From assembly GCF_022662495.1 (NCBI RefSeq), contig NZ_JAKPBU010000001.1, forward strand, positions 1,240,001 through 1,304,000: DNA of 64,000 nt, written 5' to 3'. This document shows, one piece after another, positions 46,439 through 56,021 of this stretch (position 1 is the stretch's first letter; each line of letters begins with the position of its first letter). This DNA is from Lysobacter sp. M2-1 (lineage in GTDB: Bacteria > Pseudomonadota > Gammaproteobacteria > Xanthomonadales > Xanthomonadaceae). The notes below the pieces were generated by a model. It did not search any database. It had not been told where the DNA came from and was given only the letters and a program-made list of their open reading frames with translations. Made by a program: the position numbers and the translations under genes.

Positions 46439-47842
46439 TCAACGCACCAGCATGCGGATGAAACGTTCGATCTTCGCGTACGGTGGCTTGAGCAGATCGC
46501 TGCCTGCGCGCCGGGCCTGCCACATCACCGACAGTTGCTTGCTCATTGCGTCAAACCCGGCGCGGCCGTGATAGGCGCCCATGCCACTGGCGCCGACGCC
46601 GCCGAAGGGCAGGGCGTTGACGCCGAAATGGATCAGCGTGTCATTGACGGTGACGCCGCCCGCGAGCGTGTTGCTCAGGATGCGCTCCACCCGCGCCCTG
46701 TCGTTGCTGAAGGGATACAGCGCCAGTGGGCGATCATGTGCGTTGACGTAGGCGATCGCCTCGTCGAGCGATGCGTAGGTCCTGATCGGCAGGATCGGAC
46801 CGAAGATTTCCTCCTGCATCAGCTGGGCATCATCTGGCGCGTCGAGGACCAGCGCAGGCGCGAAGCGTCGCGAGGGGGCATCCGATTCGCCGATGCGCAG
46901 CACGTGCGCGCCGCGTGCCTGGGCATCGTCCAAATACCCCTGCAGGCGCGCGAACTGCGCGGCGTTGACGATGCGGGTGTAGTCGCCTTCGTTGCCGCTG
47001 CCGTAGCGCGTGGCGAGCTCGCGCTGCAGGGCCTGCACCAGCGCATCGCGGCGACCGGCGTCCACCAGCACATAGTCGGGTGCGATGCAGGTCTGGCCGC
47101 CGTTGAACCACTTGCCGGTGGCCAGGCGCGCGGCAGCCAGCTCCAGCGGGAAATCCTCGCAGACGATCGCCGGCGACTTGCCGCCCAGTTCCAGCGTCAC
47201 CGGCGTGAGATTGCGCGCCGCAGCGGCCATCACCTTGCGACCGACGGCGGTGGATCCGGTGAACACCAGATGGTCGAAGGGCAGGGCGGCGAACGCCGCT
47301 GCGACCTCCGCATCCCCCAGCGCCACCGCAACGCGATCGGGCGGAAAGACCTCGGCCAGCAGTTCGCGCAGGAACTGCGCGCTGCGCGGCGTGTGCTCGG
47401 ACGGCTTGAGATAGACGTGATTGCCCGCGGCGATCGCGGTCGCGAGCGGAATCAGCGCCAGGTTGACCGGATAGTTCCACGGTGCGATCACGCCAACCAC
47501 GCCGACTGGCTCGGGCCGCACCTCCGCGCGCGCCGGCCAGAAGCTCCAGCCCACCGGCACGCGCCGCGGCTTCATCCATCCGCGCAGGTGGCGCAGCAGG
47601 TGATCGATTTCGCCCAGCACGGTCATGCCGTCGGCGATCAGGCTCTCGTGCCGCGAACGACCGCCGAAGTCCTGCGAGATCCGCTCGGCCATGGTCTCGA
47701 GCTGCGCCTTGAGCGCACGCCGCAACCGCTGCAGGTCGGCCCGCCGCTGCGCGTAGTCGGGCTTGGCCGCCTGCCAGGCCGAACGCAGGCGCGCGCGCGT
47801 GGGTTCGAGTTCGCTGACGTGCGTGGCGTCGATCGGGTCCAT
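46439..47842 (-). CDS. NAD(P)-dependent aldehyde dehydrogenase, coniferyl aldehyde dehydrogenase-like
   Basis: 467 residues, at the short end of the ALDH family as for CalB-type enzymes. It has the NAD-binding APWNYPVNLALIPL, catalytic Glu in LELGGKSPAIV and catalytic Cys in FNGGQTCIAPDYV. The C-terminus is hydrophobic/basic, similar to membrane-associated fatty aldehyde dehydrogenases. It oxidises aromatic or medium-chain aldehydes to acids. The substrate is inferred at family level only. Confidence 0.9.
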   Translation of the reverse strand: MDPIDATHVSELEPTRARLRSAWQAAKPDYAQRRADLQRLRRALKAQLETMAERISQDFGGRSRHESLIADGMTVLGEIDHLLRHLRGWMKPRRVPVGWSFWPARAEVRPEPVGVVGVIAPWNYPVNLALIPLATAIAAGNHVYLKPSEHTPRSAQFLRELLAEVFPPDRVAVALGDAEVAAAFAALPFDHLVFTGSTAVGRKVMAAAARNLTPVTLELGGKSPAIVCEDFPLELAAARLATGKWFNGGQTCIAPDYVLVDAGRRDALVQALQRELATRYGSGNEGDYTRIVNAAQFARLQGYLDDAQARGAHVLRIGESDAPSRRFAPALVLDAPDDAQLMQEEIFGPILPIRTYASLDEAIAYVNAHDRPLALYPFSNDRARVERILSNTLAGGVTVNDTLIHFGVNALPFGGVGASGMGAYHGRAGFDAMSKQLSVMWQARRAGSDLLKPPYAKIERFIRMLVR

Positions 47843-47896
47843 GCGCGGCAGTGTAGTCGCCGTCCCACTCCGTGGCACTGGCTCTAGAATGACGCC

Positions 47897-48439
47897 ATGA
47901 ACAACCTGCGCCCCTATCGCGGCACCGTGCCCACGCTCGGCGAGCGCGTCTACGTCGATCCGTTCGCCAGCGTGATCGGCGATGTGGTCCTGGGCGAAGA
48001 CGTGTCGGTCTGGCCGTTCACCGTGGTACGCGGCGACGTCAACTTCATCCGCATCGGGGCGCGCAGCAACATCCAGGATGGCACGGTGATCCACGTCAGC
48101 CACGACGGCCCGCACGCCAAGCTGGGCGGCTTCGCCACCGTCATCGGCGAGGACGTCACCATCGGCCACAAGGCGATCATCCACGCCTGCCGGATCGAGG
48201 ACGCCTGCCTCATCGGCATGGGCGCCACCGTGCTCGACGGCGCGGTGGTCCGCAGGCACGGTTTCGTCGGCGCCGGCGCGCTGATTACGCCAGGCAGGGA
48301 GGTCGGGGAAGGCGAGATGTGGCTTGGCAGCCCGGCCCGTTTCGCGCGCCGGCTCACCGACGCCGAGATCGAGGCGCTGTACTACAGCGCTCAGCACTAC
48401 GTACGGCTGAAGGATGAGTACCTCGCCGGCCGGGTCTAG
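47897..48439 (+). CDS. Gamma-carbonic anhydrase family protein (YrdA-like)
   Basis: 180 residues of left-handed beta-helix hexapeptide repeats. The metal-site histidines appear in DGTVIHVSHDG and TIGHKAIIHACRI. It forms trimers with metal at the interfaces; some members have carbonic anhydrase activity, others none. It is a single gene, convergent with aroE (12 bases apart). Confidence 0.9.
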   Translation: MNNLRPYRGTVPTLGERVYVDPFASVIGDVVLGEDVSVWPFTVVRGDVNFIRIGARSNIQDGTVIHVSHDGPHAKLGGFATVIGEDVTIGHKAIIHACRIEDACLIGMGATVLDGAVVRRHGFVGAGALITPGREVGEGEMWLGSPARFARRLTDAEIEALYYSAQHYVRLKDEYLAGRV

Positions 48440-48451
48440 GCCGGGATTCGA

Positions 48452-49294
48452 TCAGTCCGCGGTCACCAGCCGCGCATGTTCGGCGCGCAGTTCGCCGTAC
48501 ACAGGGTCGGTATCCGGCTCCACGCCGTGCCAGCGGGCGAAGCTGATCGCGGCCTGTTCGACCAGCATGCCGAGGCCGTCGATCATGTCGTGGCAGCCAT
48601 TGGCGCGCGCCCACGCGAGGAACGGAATCGCCGCCTCGCCATAGTTCAGATCGACCGCCGCGGTACGTCGCCCGACCAGCGACGGCGGCAGGTGCAGCAA
48701 CTGCCCGGCGCGCCCGGCCGAGGTGGCGTTGACGATCAGGTCGAACTCGCCGAGCGCGGCCAGGTCGTCGATATAGCGCGGGTGCACGCGTCCGGGCTGG
48801 CCGAGCAGGTCGACCAGGGCGTCGGTGCGATGCGAGGTCCGGTTGACGATGAACAGGTCGCCGATGCCCGCGTCGAGCAGTTCCGGAGCGACACCACGCG
48901 CCGCGCCACCCGCCCCGATCAGCAGGGTGCGGCGCGCGCGCAGGTCAAGCGCGTGGCGACCGGTGAGATCGCGCACCAGCCCGGCGCCGTCGGTGTTATC
49001 GCCGTGCCAGGTGTCGCCGTTGCGCACCAGGGTGTTCGCGGCGCCGGCGCGGCGCGCCCGCTCGGTGGCGTCGCTGCACAGGGTGAACGCGACTTCCTTC
49101 AGCGGCGAAGTGATGTTGGCGCCTGCGCCGCCGCGCTCGGCGAACACCGACAGCGCTTCCTCGAACGTCGACGGCTCGGCGTCGATGGCGACGTAATCGA
49201 CCGGGATGCCGACCTGTCGGCCGAATGCGGCATGGATGCGCGGCGAGAGCGAATGCGCGACAGGATGGCCGAAGACGGCGTAGTGCTTGCTCAT
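48452..49294 (-). CDS. aroE: Shikimate dehydrogenase
   Basis: 280 residues. It shows [15 protein letters not shown] at the N-terminus, the catalytic lysine in NITSPLKE, the aspartate in [12 protein letters not shown] and the NADP motif GAGGAARGV. It reduces dehydroshikimate to shikimate on the way to chorismate, the precursor used by the XanB2-type enzyme encoded 2 kb away. ATG 49294 is preferred over the preceding GTG. Confidence 0.95.
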   Translation of the reverse strand: MSKHYAVFGHPVAHSLSPRIHAAFGRQVGIPVDYVAIDAEPSTFEEALSVFAERGGAGANITSPLKEVAFTLCSDATERARRAGAANTLVRNGDTWHGDNTDGAGLVRDLTGRHALDLRARRTLLIGAGGAARGVAPELLDAGIGDLFIVNRTSHRTDALVDLLGQPGRVHPRYIDDLAALGEFDLIVNATSAGRAGQLLHLPPSLVGRRTAAVDLNYGEAAIPFLAWARANGCHDMIDGLGMLVEQAAISFARWHGVEPDTDPVYGELRAEHARLVTAD

Positions 49295-49348
49295 CACCGA
49301 TGACCTCTGTTTGCGTGGCCCTGGCAGTCTACTCCGGCGTGCCAGCGC

Positions 49349-49777
49349 TCAGCGTAGCGGCTTGACATAGGCATGCTGGGTCTTGGTCCGCAGGAAACCA
49401 AGCTGCTCGTAGAACGGATGCGCCTCGGTGCGCAGGACGTTCGAACGCAGGAACAGTTCCGGCATGCCGCGGGCGCGCGCCCAATCTTCGGCGGCGGCGA
49501 CCAGGCGGCGGCCGGTGCCGGTCCGGCGTGCCTGCTCGTCCACCACCAGGCCGACGATCTCCACACGCTCCCCGCTTTCGATCATCAACCGCTGTTCCAG
49601 TCCGACGAATCCGGCCAGTCGATTCCCTTCTCCCTCATGGACGAGCACGGCATGCGTGTCGCGGGACTGCAGCTGGCGCAGGCGCTCGGCGAAGGTGGCG
49701 ATCGCGGCTGGATACCCCAGCTGGGCCGATAGCCTGGCGATCTCGGGAGCGTCGTCGGCGGTAGCCCTGCGGATCAT
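49349..49777 (-). CDS. GNAT family N-acetyltransferase
   Basis: 142 residues, the size of single-domain GNATs. It opens IRRATADDAPEIARLS, and the acetyl-CoA pyrophosphate loop is VDEQARRTGTGRRLV (Q/RxxGxG/A type). The C-terminal RTEAHPFYEQLGF is typical of small-molecule acetyltransferases. Substrate unknown. It sits alone between aroE and hemB on the same strand. Confidence 0.88.
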   Translation of the reverse strand: MIRRATADDAPEIARLSAQLGYPAAIATFAERLRQLQSRDTHAVLVHEGEGNRLAGFVGLEQRLMIESGERVEIVGLVVDEQARRTGTGRRLVAAAEDWARARGMPELFLRSNVLRTEAHPFYEQLGFLRTKTQHAYVKPLR

Positions 49778-49837
49778 GCGATGCGTGTGCCGATGAGATG
49801 GGAATTCAGCTTCGGCCCGATTTCCGCTCTCCGCGAG

Positions 49838-50861
<1,024 letters not shown>

Positions 50862-50866
50862 CTAGA

Positions 50867-50948
50867 GTGGGAGCGGCCTTGGCCGCGATTGCCTTGGACT
50901 TTCGATGCAGGCCCGGGAAAAAGCAATCGCGGCCAAGGCCGCTCCCAC
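50867..50948. repeat. Perfect inverted repeat (GTGGGAGCGGCC type) upstream of hemB
   Basis: 26-base arms at 50867-50892 and 50923-50948 are exactly complementary around a 30-base loop. Each arm also contains its own small hairpin (GCGGCC TTGG CCGC). It belongs to a dispersed family with copies at 57635-57707 and, degraded, 39662-39736. Confidence 0.88.
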
Positions 50949-50953
50949 GGGCT

Positions 50954-51202
50954 TCAGATGACGCCGCCGCCCAGTCCCAGCCGCCACATGGCCACGATGA
51001 TCACGATGCCGTTGAGCACCAGGCCGGCCTTAGCGCGCCCGCGCTTCTCGCGCGAGGTCAGGGCGATGCCGATCGCGGCGATGATCGCGCCGACCGCGGC
51101 GAAGGGAATCAGGAACCAGTTGCCCCATCCAAGCAGCGGAATCAGGGCGAGCACCATCCACAGCATGGCGAAGATGCCCCAGACCAGGCTGATCAGTCCC
51201 AT
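50954..51202 (-). CDS. Small two-helix membrane protein (DUF4190-like)
   Basis: 82 residues: LVWGIFAMLWMVLALIPLLG and FLIPFAAVGAIIAAIGIAL as membrane segments, a basic loop (REKRGRAKA) and a third hydrophobic stretch, resembling DUF4190-type proteins. A clear GGAGGAAG precedes ATG 51202. Function unknown. It lies between the pigment genes and hemB on the same strand. Confidence 0.75.
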   Translation of the reverse strand: MGLISLVWGIFAMLWMVLALIPLLGWGNWFLIPFAAVGAIIAAIGIALTSREKRGRAKAGLVLNGIVIIVAMWRLGLGGGVI

Positions 51203-51267
51203 CGTCTTCCTCCGGTGCGGCGGAATCGCCGTCGTTCGGGCGCAATATGCGCCCTGGCGCGTGGCGA

Positions 51268-52284
51268 TCAAGTGCCGTGGACGCCGTCGATCTCCACGGC
51301 CAGTTCGCGCCGGCAGATGGCGGCGTGCAGCAGGATCCGCGGCACGCTGTCGCCGAAGCGGGCCTGCAGCGCCTGTTCGACCTGGGGCAGGTCGTGATCG
51401 TCGCGCACGTAGACCTTCAGTCGGCTGCTGGCGTCGAAATGGGGCGACAGCTCCGGGCGCCGGACGCGCGCGGCGCCGATCAGGCTGTCGAAATTGCGGA
51501 AAGTCTCGTCCAGCTGCGCCTGCAGTTCGCCGGCGTGCTGGGAGGCATGGCCGACCACCGCGGCCGTGCCGGAAATCAGCAGCGGCATGCCATCGGTCGG
51601 CGGCAGCATGGCGCGGGCGAAGCTCGGCGGCTGCGGTCCGTACTGGCGCGGGTAGCGGTACGCGCTGACCTGGCGCGGGTTCTCCACCGGCGTCCCGGGC
51701 ATGCGCGCGGTCAGCCAGTAGACCTGGACCACGCGCTCGGCGTCGCTGCGGCCGATCGCGGTGGCGGCGGGCAGCTGCGTGGCATCGAAGTCGCCCAGCC
51801 CCTGTGCGCGACCGACGCAGAACTCGCGATAGCGCTCGGTGTCGCCTTCGCCCTGGGTGATCGCATCCAGGTAGTTCCAGACCCGCAGCAGGTGCGGAGT
51901 GCCGCTGGCCTGCAGGAAGCCGGTCATGCGCGCATAGGCGTGGCGGGCCGCGGCGGCGACGCCGATGGCGGCCTCGTCCACTTCGATCGCGCCGAACAGC
52001 AATTCGCCATCGGTCGCCCAGGCGATATCGCCTTCGCGTCCGCTATGGACAGGCGCGTTCGCGCGCCAGACTTCATATGGGGTGCTTCCGGACGGTACCG
52101 CGCCATGCGGTTGCAGCGGCACGCGCAGATAACGCGGGTCGTCGTACGCCGGCGCAGCGCTGCCGAAGCCGAGCACGGCCAGCACCGAAGCGTCGGCCAG
52201 CAGCGCCTGCGGCGAATCGGCATGTTCGTAATCGACCGCGAGGGCGGCCGAAAAGGAAGGCGTATGCGAAACCGGGCGGCTCAA
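51268..52284 (-). CDS. xanB2: XanB2-type chorismatase (3-/4-hydroxybenzoate synthase)
   Basis: 338 residues, the length of Xanthomonas XanB2. Visible features of this FkbO/Hyg5-like chorismatase family include VVQVYWLTARMPGTPVENPRQ, ISGTAAVVGHASQHAG and C-terminal LKVYVRDDHDLPQVE. XanB2 splits chorismate into 3-hydroxybenzoate (pigment starter) and 4-hydroxybenzoate (ubiquinone precursor and signal). No ATG is available at the proper N-terminus; a TTG at 52284 overlaps the upstream stop (TTGA), so translation is probably coupled to the FAD enzyme. Confidence 0.87.
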   Translation of the reverse strand: MSRPVSHTPSFSAALAVDYEHADSPQALLADASVLAVLGFGSAAPAYDDPRYLRVPLQPHGAVPSGSTPYEVWRANAPVHSGREGDIAWATDGELLFGAIEVDEAAIGVAAAARHAYARMTGFLQASGTPHLLRVWNYLDAITQGEGDTERYREFCVGRAQGLGDFDATQLPAATAIGRSDAERVVQVYWLTARMPGTPVENPRQVSAYRYPRQYGPQPPSFARAMLPPTDGMPLLISGTAAVVGHASQHAGELQAQLDETFRNFDSLIGAARVRRPELSPHFDASSRLKVYVRDDHDLPQVEQALQARFGDSVPRILLHAAICRRELAVEIDGVHGT

Positions 52285-53654
52285 GGGTTTCCCGCCTGGA
52301 GCGTGTCGCCGTCGAACGATTGTCCAATCTGGCGACGGCGCTTCAGCCAGCCGCGCACCGCGCGCGGCGCCATGGCCAGGGCATTGGCGGCGTAGAGCAG
52401 GCGGAAGATCCGCAGCCGTCGCAGTACGGCACGGTTGTCGAACACGTCGCCGGCGAGCATCGAAATCACCGCCTGCTCCAGCTGCCAGTCGTTGCGCGGA
52501 TGCGCGAACAGATGCTGCATGACCGGCGTGGTGAAGCGATGAATGAACCAGGAGAAGTGCCCGAGGCCTCGTTTGAGCCGCTTTTCCATCGCCCGCTGCA
52601 GCGCGGATTCTCGGCCGGGCTCGCGCAGCGCCCCGTCGACGACCTCGACCGCACGCTCGGCGCTGTTCATGCCAAGGAAGACGCCGGACGAAAACACCGG
52701 ATCGATGAAGGCGTAGGCGTCCCCGACCATCACCCAGCCCGGGCCCGTCATCCGGCTGCAGGTATAGGAATAGTTGCCGGTGGCGTGCACCGGCGCGATG
52801 CGTTCGGCATCGCCCATGCGCGCCCAGACCGAAGGCCTGGCCTGCAGCGTCTGGATCAGGAACGTCTCGTTGTCGCCGCGTCGCTGTTTCAGGTACTCGG
52901 GAAAACACACTGCGCCCACGCTCATCACGTCGTCGCGCAGCGGGATCAGCCAGTACCAGCCGTGCTCGAAGCGGTCCACGGTAATGTTGCCTGCATCCGC
53001 GCCGTCGCGACGGGTCACGCCCCTGAAATGGCTGAAGATCGCGGCGGACTGGTGCAGCCTGCTCCTGCGCTTGAGCTTGAGCTTGTTGCCCAGGAAGGTG
53101 TCGCGGCCGCTGGCATCGACCAGGTAGCGAAAGCGGAACGTGTGTGCGTTCCCGGCCTTGTCGCGCGCGAGTGCGGTGCGCGGACGATCGCCTTCGAACT
53201 CCACGCGCTCCACGGCTATTTCGTCGCGCGCATCCACGCCGTTGGCGCGTGCGTGGTTGAACAGCAGCTGGTCGAATTCATCGCGCCTGACCTGGAAGGC
53301 GTAGCCGTACTGCGGATCGATCGCGCGTTCGAAGCGGAACACATGGGTGGTGCCGGCCTCGTCCGGGACCGGAAAGTCGGCGCCGACCTTGTGCACGCCG
53401 ATCGCACGTACCTGTTCCAGCACCCCCAGCCGCTCCAGGATCGGCAGGTTCATCGGCAGCAGCGACTCTCCGATATGGAAACGCGGATGCCTGGCCTTCT
53501 CCAGCAGGACGACCTTCCAGCCCTTGCGTGCAAGCAGCGTGGCGGCAGTCGTGCCCGCCGGACCACCGCCGATGACCAGCACATCGGCGTCCTGCACTCG
53601 GGGTTCGGCGACCGGGAGGTTCGCTTCCTTGGCTTCGGTGGTCATCGATGACAT
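52281..53654 (-). CDS. FAD-dependent monooxygenase/halogenase-family enzyme of the pigment cluster
   Basis: About 457 residues. The Rossmann dinucleotide motif is VLVIGGGPAGTTAATLLARKG, and the second FAD motif is WVMVGDAYAFIDPVFSSGV. The family (tryptophan halogenase/geranylgeranyl reductase group) includes enzymes that oxidise or halogenate carrier-bound aryl groups. In xanthomonadin clusters it is expected to modify the aryl head. It is divergent from the ACP gene and upstream of xanB2. The start is uncertain (53675, 53654 or 53645 all in frame, no strong ribosome site). Confidence 0.85.
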   Translation of the reverse strand: MSSMTTEAKEANLPVAEPRVQDADVLVIGGGPAGTTAATLLARKGWKVVLLEKARHPRFHIGESLLPMNLPILERLGVLEQVRAIGVHKVGADFPVPDEAGTTHVFRFERAIDPQYGYAFQVRRDEFDQLLFNHARANGVDARDEIAVERVEFEGDRPRTALARDKAGNAHTFRFRYLVDASGRDTFLGNKLKLKRRSRLHQSAAIFSHFRGVTRRDGADAGNITVDRFEHGWYWLIPLRDDVMSVGAVCFPEYLKQRRGDNETFLIQTLQARPSVWARMGDAERIAPVHATGNYSYTCSRMTGPGWVMVGDAYAFIDPVFSSGVFLGMNSAERAVEVVDGALREPGRESALQRAMEKRLKRGLGHFSWFIHRFTTPVMQHLFAHPRNDWQLEQAVISMLAGDVFDNRAVLRRLRIFRLLYAANALAMAPRAVRGWLKRRRQIGQSFDGDTLQAGNP

Positions 53655-53750
53655 GCGTGGTGAACCACGGCCCATACGCTAGAATTCGGGGCGCGAATGA
53701 TAGCGCGCGGCCTGTGTGGCCCCTCCGTACCGCATCTCCGGGAACCCTGA

Positions 53751-54020
53751 ATGTCCGCCCAAACCCCCGCCGAGCTCGAGCTCGCCCAACTGCTCGTGGA
53801 AAGCCTGAATCTGGACGGGGTGGATCCGGCGGGGATCGATCCGGAGGCGCCGCTGTTCAACGCCGGCCTGGGCCTGGATTCGATCGATGCACTGGAACTG
53901 GCGCTCGCGATCTCGAAGACCTACGGGTTCCAGCTGCGCTCCGAAAACGACGACAACAAGCGCATTTTCGGCTCGCTGCGCGCGCTCTCGGCGCATGTGG
54001 AGCAGAACCGGACCACCTGA
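53751..54020 (+). CDS. Acyl carrier protein of the pigment cluster
   Basis: 89 residues, one carrier domain with the phosphopantetheine serine at residue 44 in GLGLDSIDALELALAI. It should be charged by the PPTase encoded at 42476-43066 and carry the growing aryl polyene. It is the first gene of the plus-strand pigment operon, 75+ bases from the divergent FAD gene; the shared promoter region lies between. Confidence 0.92.
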   Translation: MSAQTPAELELAQLLVESLNLDGVDPAGIDPEAPLFNAGLGLDSIDALELALAISKTYGFQLRSENDDNKRIFGSLRALSAHVEQNRTT

Positions 54021-54075
54021 CGCGGTCGCGCCCGCACGCTCGCGTGCAGGCGCGGTCGCCTCCGCCGGACGCGCC

Positions 54076-54786
54076 ATGACTCCGCCGTACTCCCCGCCCT
54101 GGCTGGTGCCGGCGCTGCGCGTCGCGCTGGCGATCGCCTATCCGTTCCTGGCGCACGCGGCGAGCCTGCGCGACAGCGGACCGCTGGCGGCCTGCGCGCT
54201 GGCGGTGATCGCGCTGATGGCGCTGGTCGAAGGCCTGCTGGCACGACGCGCGCGTGCATGGCTGGTCCTGCTGGTGATCGGCCTCGCCCTGGTCGGGCTG
54301 GCGCGCTCGTCCTATGCACAGCTGCCATTGCTGCTGGTGCCGGTGGCGTTCATCGGTCTGATCGGCTGGAGCTTCGGGCGAACGCTGCGTGCCGGGCGGC
54401 TTCCGCTCATCACCCGCATCGTCTCGGCACTCGAACGAAAAGCCCCCGATGCGCTGGAACCGGAGTTGCGCGTCTACACGCGCCGCCTGACCCTGGCCTG
54501 GACCGTGGTGCTGGCGGCGCTGGGGGCATGCAACCTGGTGCTGGCGGCCATCGCGGTGCCCAACGGCCTGCTGGGCAGCGTGGGTATCGTCCCGCCGGTG
54601 GCAGTGACCGAGGCGCAGTGGTCGTGGTTCGCGAACTGGCTCAATTACGGACTGGTTGGCGGCTTCTTCCTGTTGGAGTACCTGTACCGCAAGCGGCGTT
54701 TTCCGGGGCGCTACCGCAATTTCGCGGATTTTGCGGGCCGCATGTCGCGGCTGGGGCCCGCGTTCTGGCGCGACCTGTTCCGCTGA
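54076..54786 (+). CDS. Membrane protein of aryl polyene clusters (COG4648-like)
   Basis: 236 residues, about six hydrophobic helices (VALAIAYPFLAHAASL, AWLVLLVIGLALVGLA, LLVPVAFIGLIGW and others) and a basic C-terminus (RKRRFPGRYRNFADF). This family of unknown function is found almost only in aryl polyene/xanthomonadin clusters. It is 55 bases after the ACP gene. A role in membrane-associated assembly or transfer is inferred. Confidence 0.85.
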   Translation: MTPPYSPPWLVPALRVALAIAYPFLAHAASLRDSGPLAACALAVIALMALVEGLLARRARAWLVLLVIGLALVGLARSSYAQLPLLLVPVAFIGLIGWSFGRTLRAGRLPLITRIVSALERKAPDALEPELRVYTRRLTLAWTVVLAALGACNLVLAAIAVPNGLLGSVGIVPPVAVTEAQWSWFANWLNYGLVGGFFLLEYLYRKRRFPGRYRNFADFAGRMSRLGPAFWRDLFR

Positions 54787-54835
54787 CGCGGCGAAGTGCG
54801 CAGGGCGTCACGGTATCCTTGGCGCTTCGAAACAC

Positions 54836-55636
54836 ATGGATCGAAGCCGAATGCGACAAATGGAACTGCGCACCACGTCCAGCCGCGCCCAGCAGGCGAA
54901 GGCACTGGCGTGGTCACTCTTCAACGGACTGCAATTCGCGTTCACCCTGTTATGGACCGCCGGCTGCATCAGCGCGGCGATGGCGGTGCTGGCCATCACC
55001 GGGCGGCGCGATCTGCCGCTGCGCATGGCCTCGGTCTTGTGGGCGCCTGGACTGCTGGGCGGCGCCGGCGCCGACCTGGTGGTGGAAGGTGCCGAACACA
55101 TCGACTGGTCGCGCCCGCACATGCTGGTGTCCAATCACCAGTCGGTGATCGATATCTGCGCGCTGTTCCGTGCCGTGCCGGTGCCGCTGCTGTTCCTGCT
55201 CAAGCAGGAAATGACCAGGGTTCCGTTCGTGGGCTGGTACGCCCGCGGCATGGGCATGCTGTTCATCGATCGCGACAATCCTCGCGCCGCGCCGGCGGTG
55301 CTGCGCAGTGCGGCGCAGCTGGTCAAGGGCGGTGCCCAGCTGTGCATCTTCCCGGAAGGCACGCGCAGCCGCGACGGCGCGGTCGCCCCGTTCAAGGGAG
55401 CGGCGTTCCAGTCGGCCATCGATGCCGGCGTGGACGTGCTTCCGGTGGCGCTGGAAGGGACCGGCGCGGTGCTGCCGGCGGAGGGGTTCTTCGCGGTCCG
55501 GCCGGGCACCATCCGGGTGCGCTTCGGGCAGCCGATCGCCACCGCCGGCGAGGGCGCGATCGGGCAGCGCCAGGCGCTGGCACGCCGCGCGCATGACGAG
55601 GTCGTTGCGCTGCTGCGCCGGCGCCCGGCAGCCTAG
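54836..55636 (+). CDS. 1-acylglycerol-3-phosphate acyltransferase (PlsC-like) of the pigment cluster
   Basis: About 266 residues with an N-terminal membrane helix (FTLLWTAGCISAAMAVL), the catalytic SNHQSVIDICAL (HxxxxD), GMLFIDRDN, and acceptor motif FPEGTRSRDGAVAPFKGAAF. It is likely to esterify the polyene chain to a glycerophospholipid or other acceptor. Start candidates are 54836, 54851 and 54860. Confidence 0.88.
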   Translation: MDRSRMRQMELRTTSSRAQQAKALAWSLFNGLQFAFTLLWTAGCISAAMAVLAITGRRDLPLRMASVLWAPGLLGGAGADLVVEGAEHIDWSRPHMLVSNHQSVIDICALFRAVPVPLLFLLKQEMTRVPFVGWYARGMGMLFIDRDNPRAAPAVLRSAAQLVKGGAQLCIFPEGTRSRDGAVAPFKGAAFQSAIDAGVDVLPVALEGTGAVLPAEGFFAVRPGTIRVRFGQPIATAGEGAIGQRQALARRAHDEVVALLRRRPAA

Positions 55637-55727
55637 CCAGACTCACGGCAGCCACGCTCGCCCACCCGCCCGCGGCCGGCTCCGGAGCACGACAAGGCTT
55701 TGCCGGCGGCGTTGCTAAGCTGCTCGA

Positions 55728-56021
55728 ATGCATTTCCCCGTACCCGTCTCCGTCCCTGCGGACCACCGCTGCCTGCCGGGGCATTTCCCCGGGCGCCCGC
55801 TGGTGCCAGGCGTGGTGATCCTGGATCGGGTGATCGCCGCCATCGAAGCGGCGAACGGCACGCTTGGCGGCCTGCGCCTGCCGCAGGTGAAGTTCGTGCG
55901 GCCGCTGCTGCCGGAACAGGCAGCCACCATCGAGCTCGAAGGCGAGCGGCCGCGCTGGCGCTTCCGGGTCCTGCATGCCGACGGCGCGCTGATCGCCAGC
56001 GGCGAAGTGGTGGCGGTATGA
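55728..56021 (+). CDS. Hot-dog dehydratase, ApeI-like
   Basis: 97 residues with the FabA/FabZ-type motif GHFPGRPLVPGVVILD, containing the catalytic His and the helix capping it. It is the short ApeI type that dehydrates 3-hydroxyacyl-ACP intermediates in aryl polyene synthesis, together with the second dehydratase at 60296. The stop overlaps the next start (ATGA). Confidence 0.88.
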   Translation: MHFPVPVSVPADHRCLPGHFPGRPLVPGVVILDRVIAAIEAANGTLGGLRLPQVKFVRPLLPEQAATIELEGERPRWRFRVLHADGALIASGEVVAV

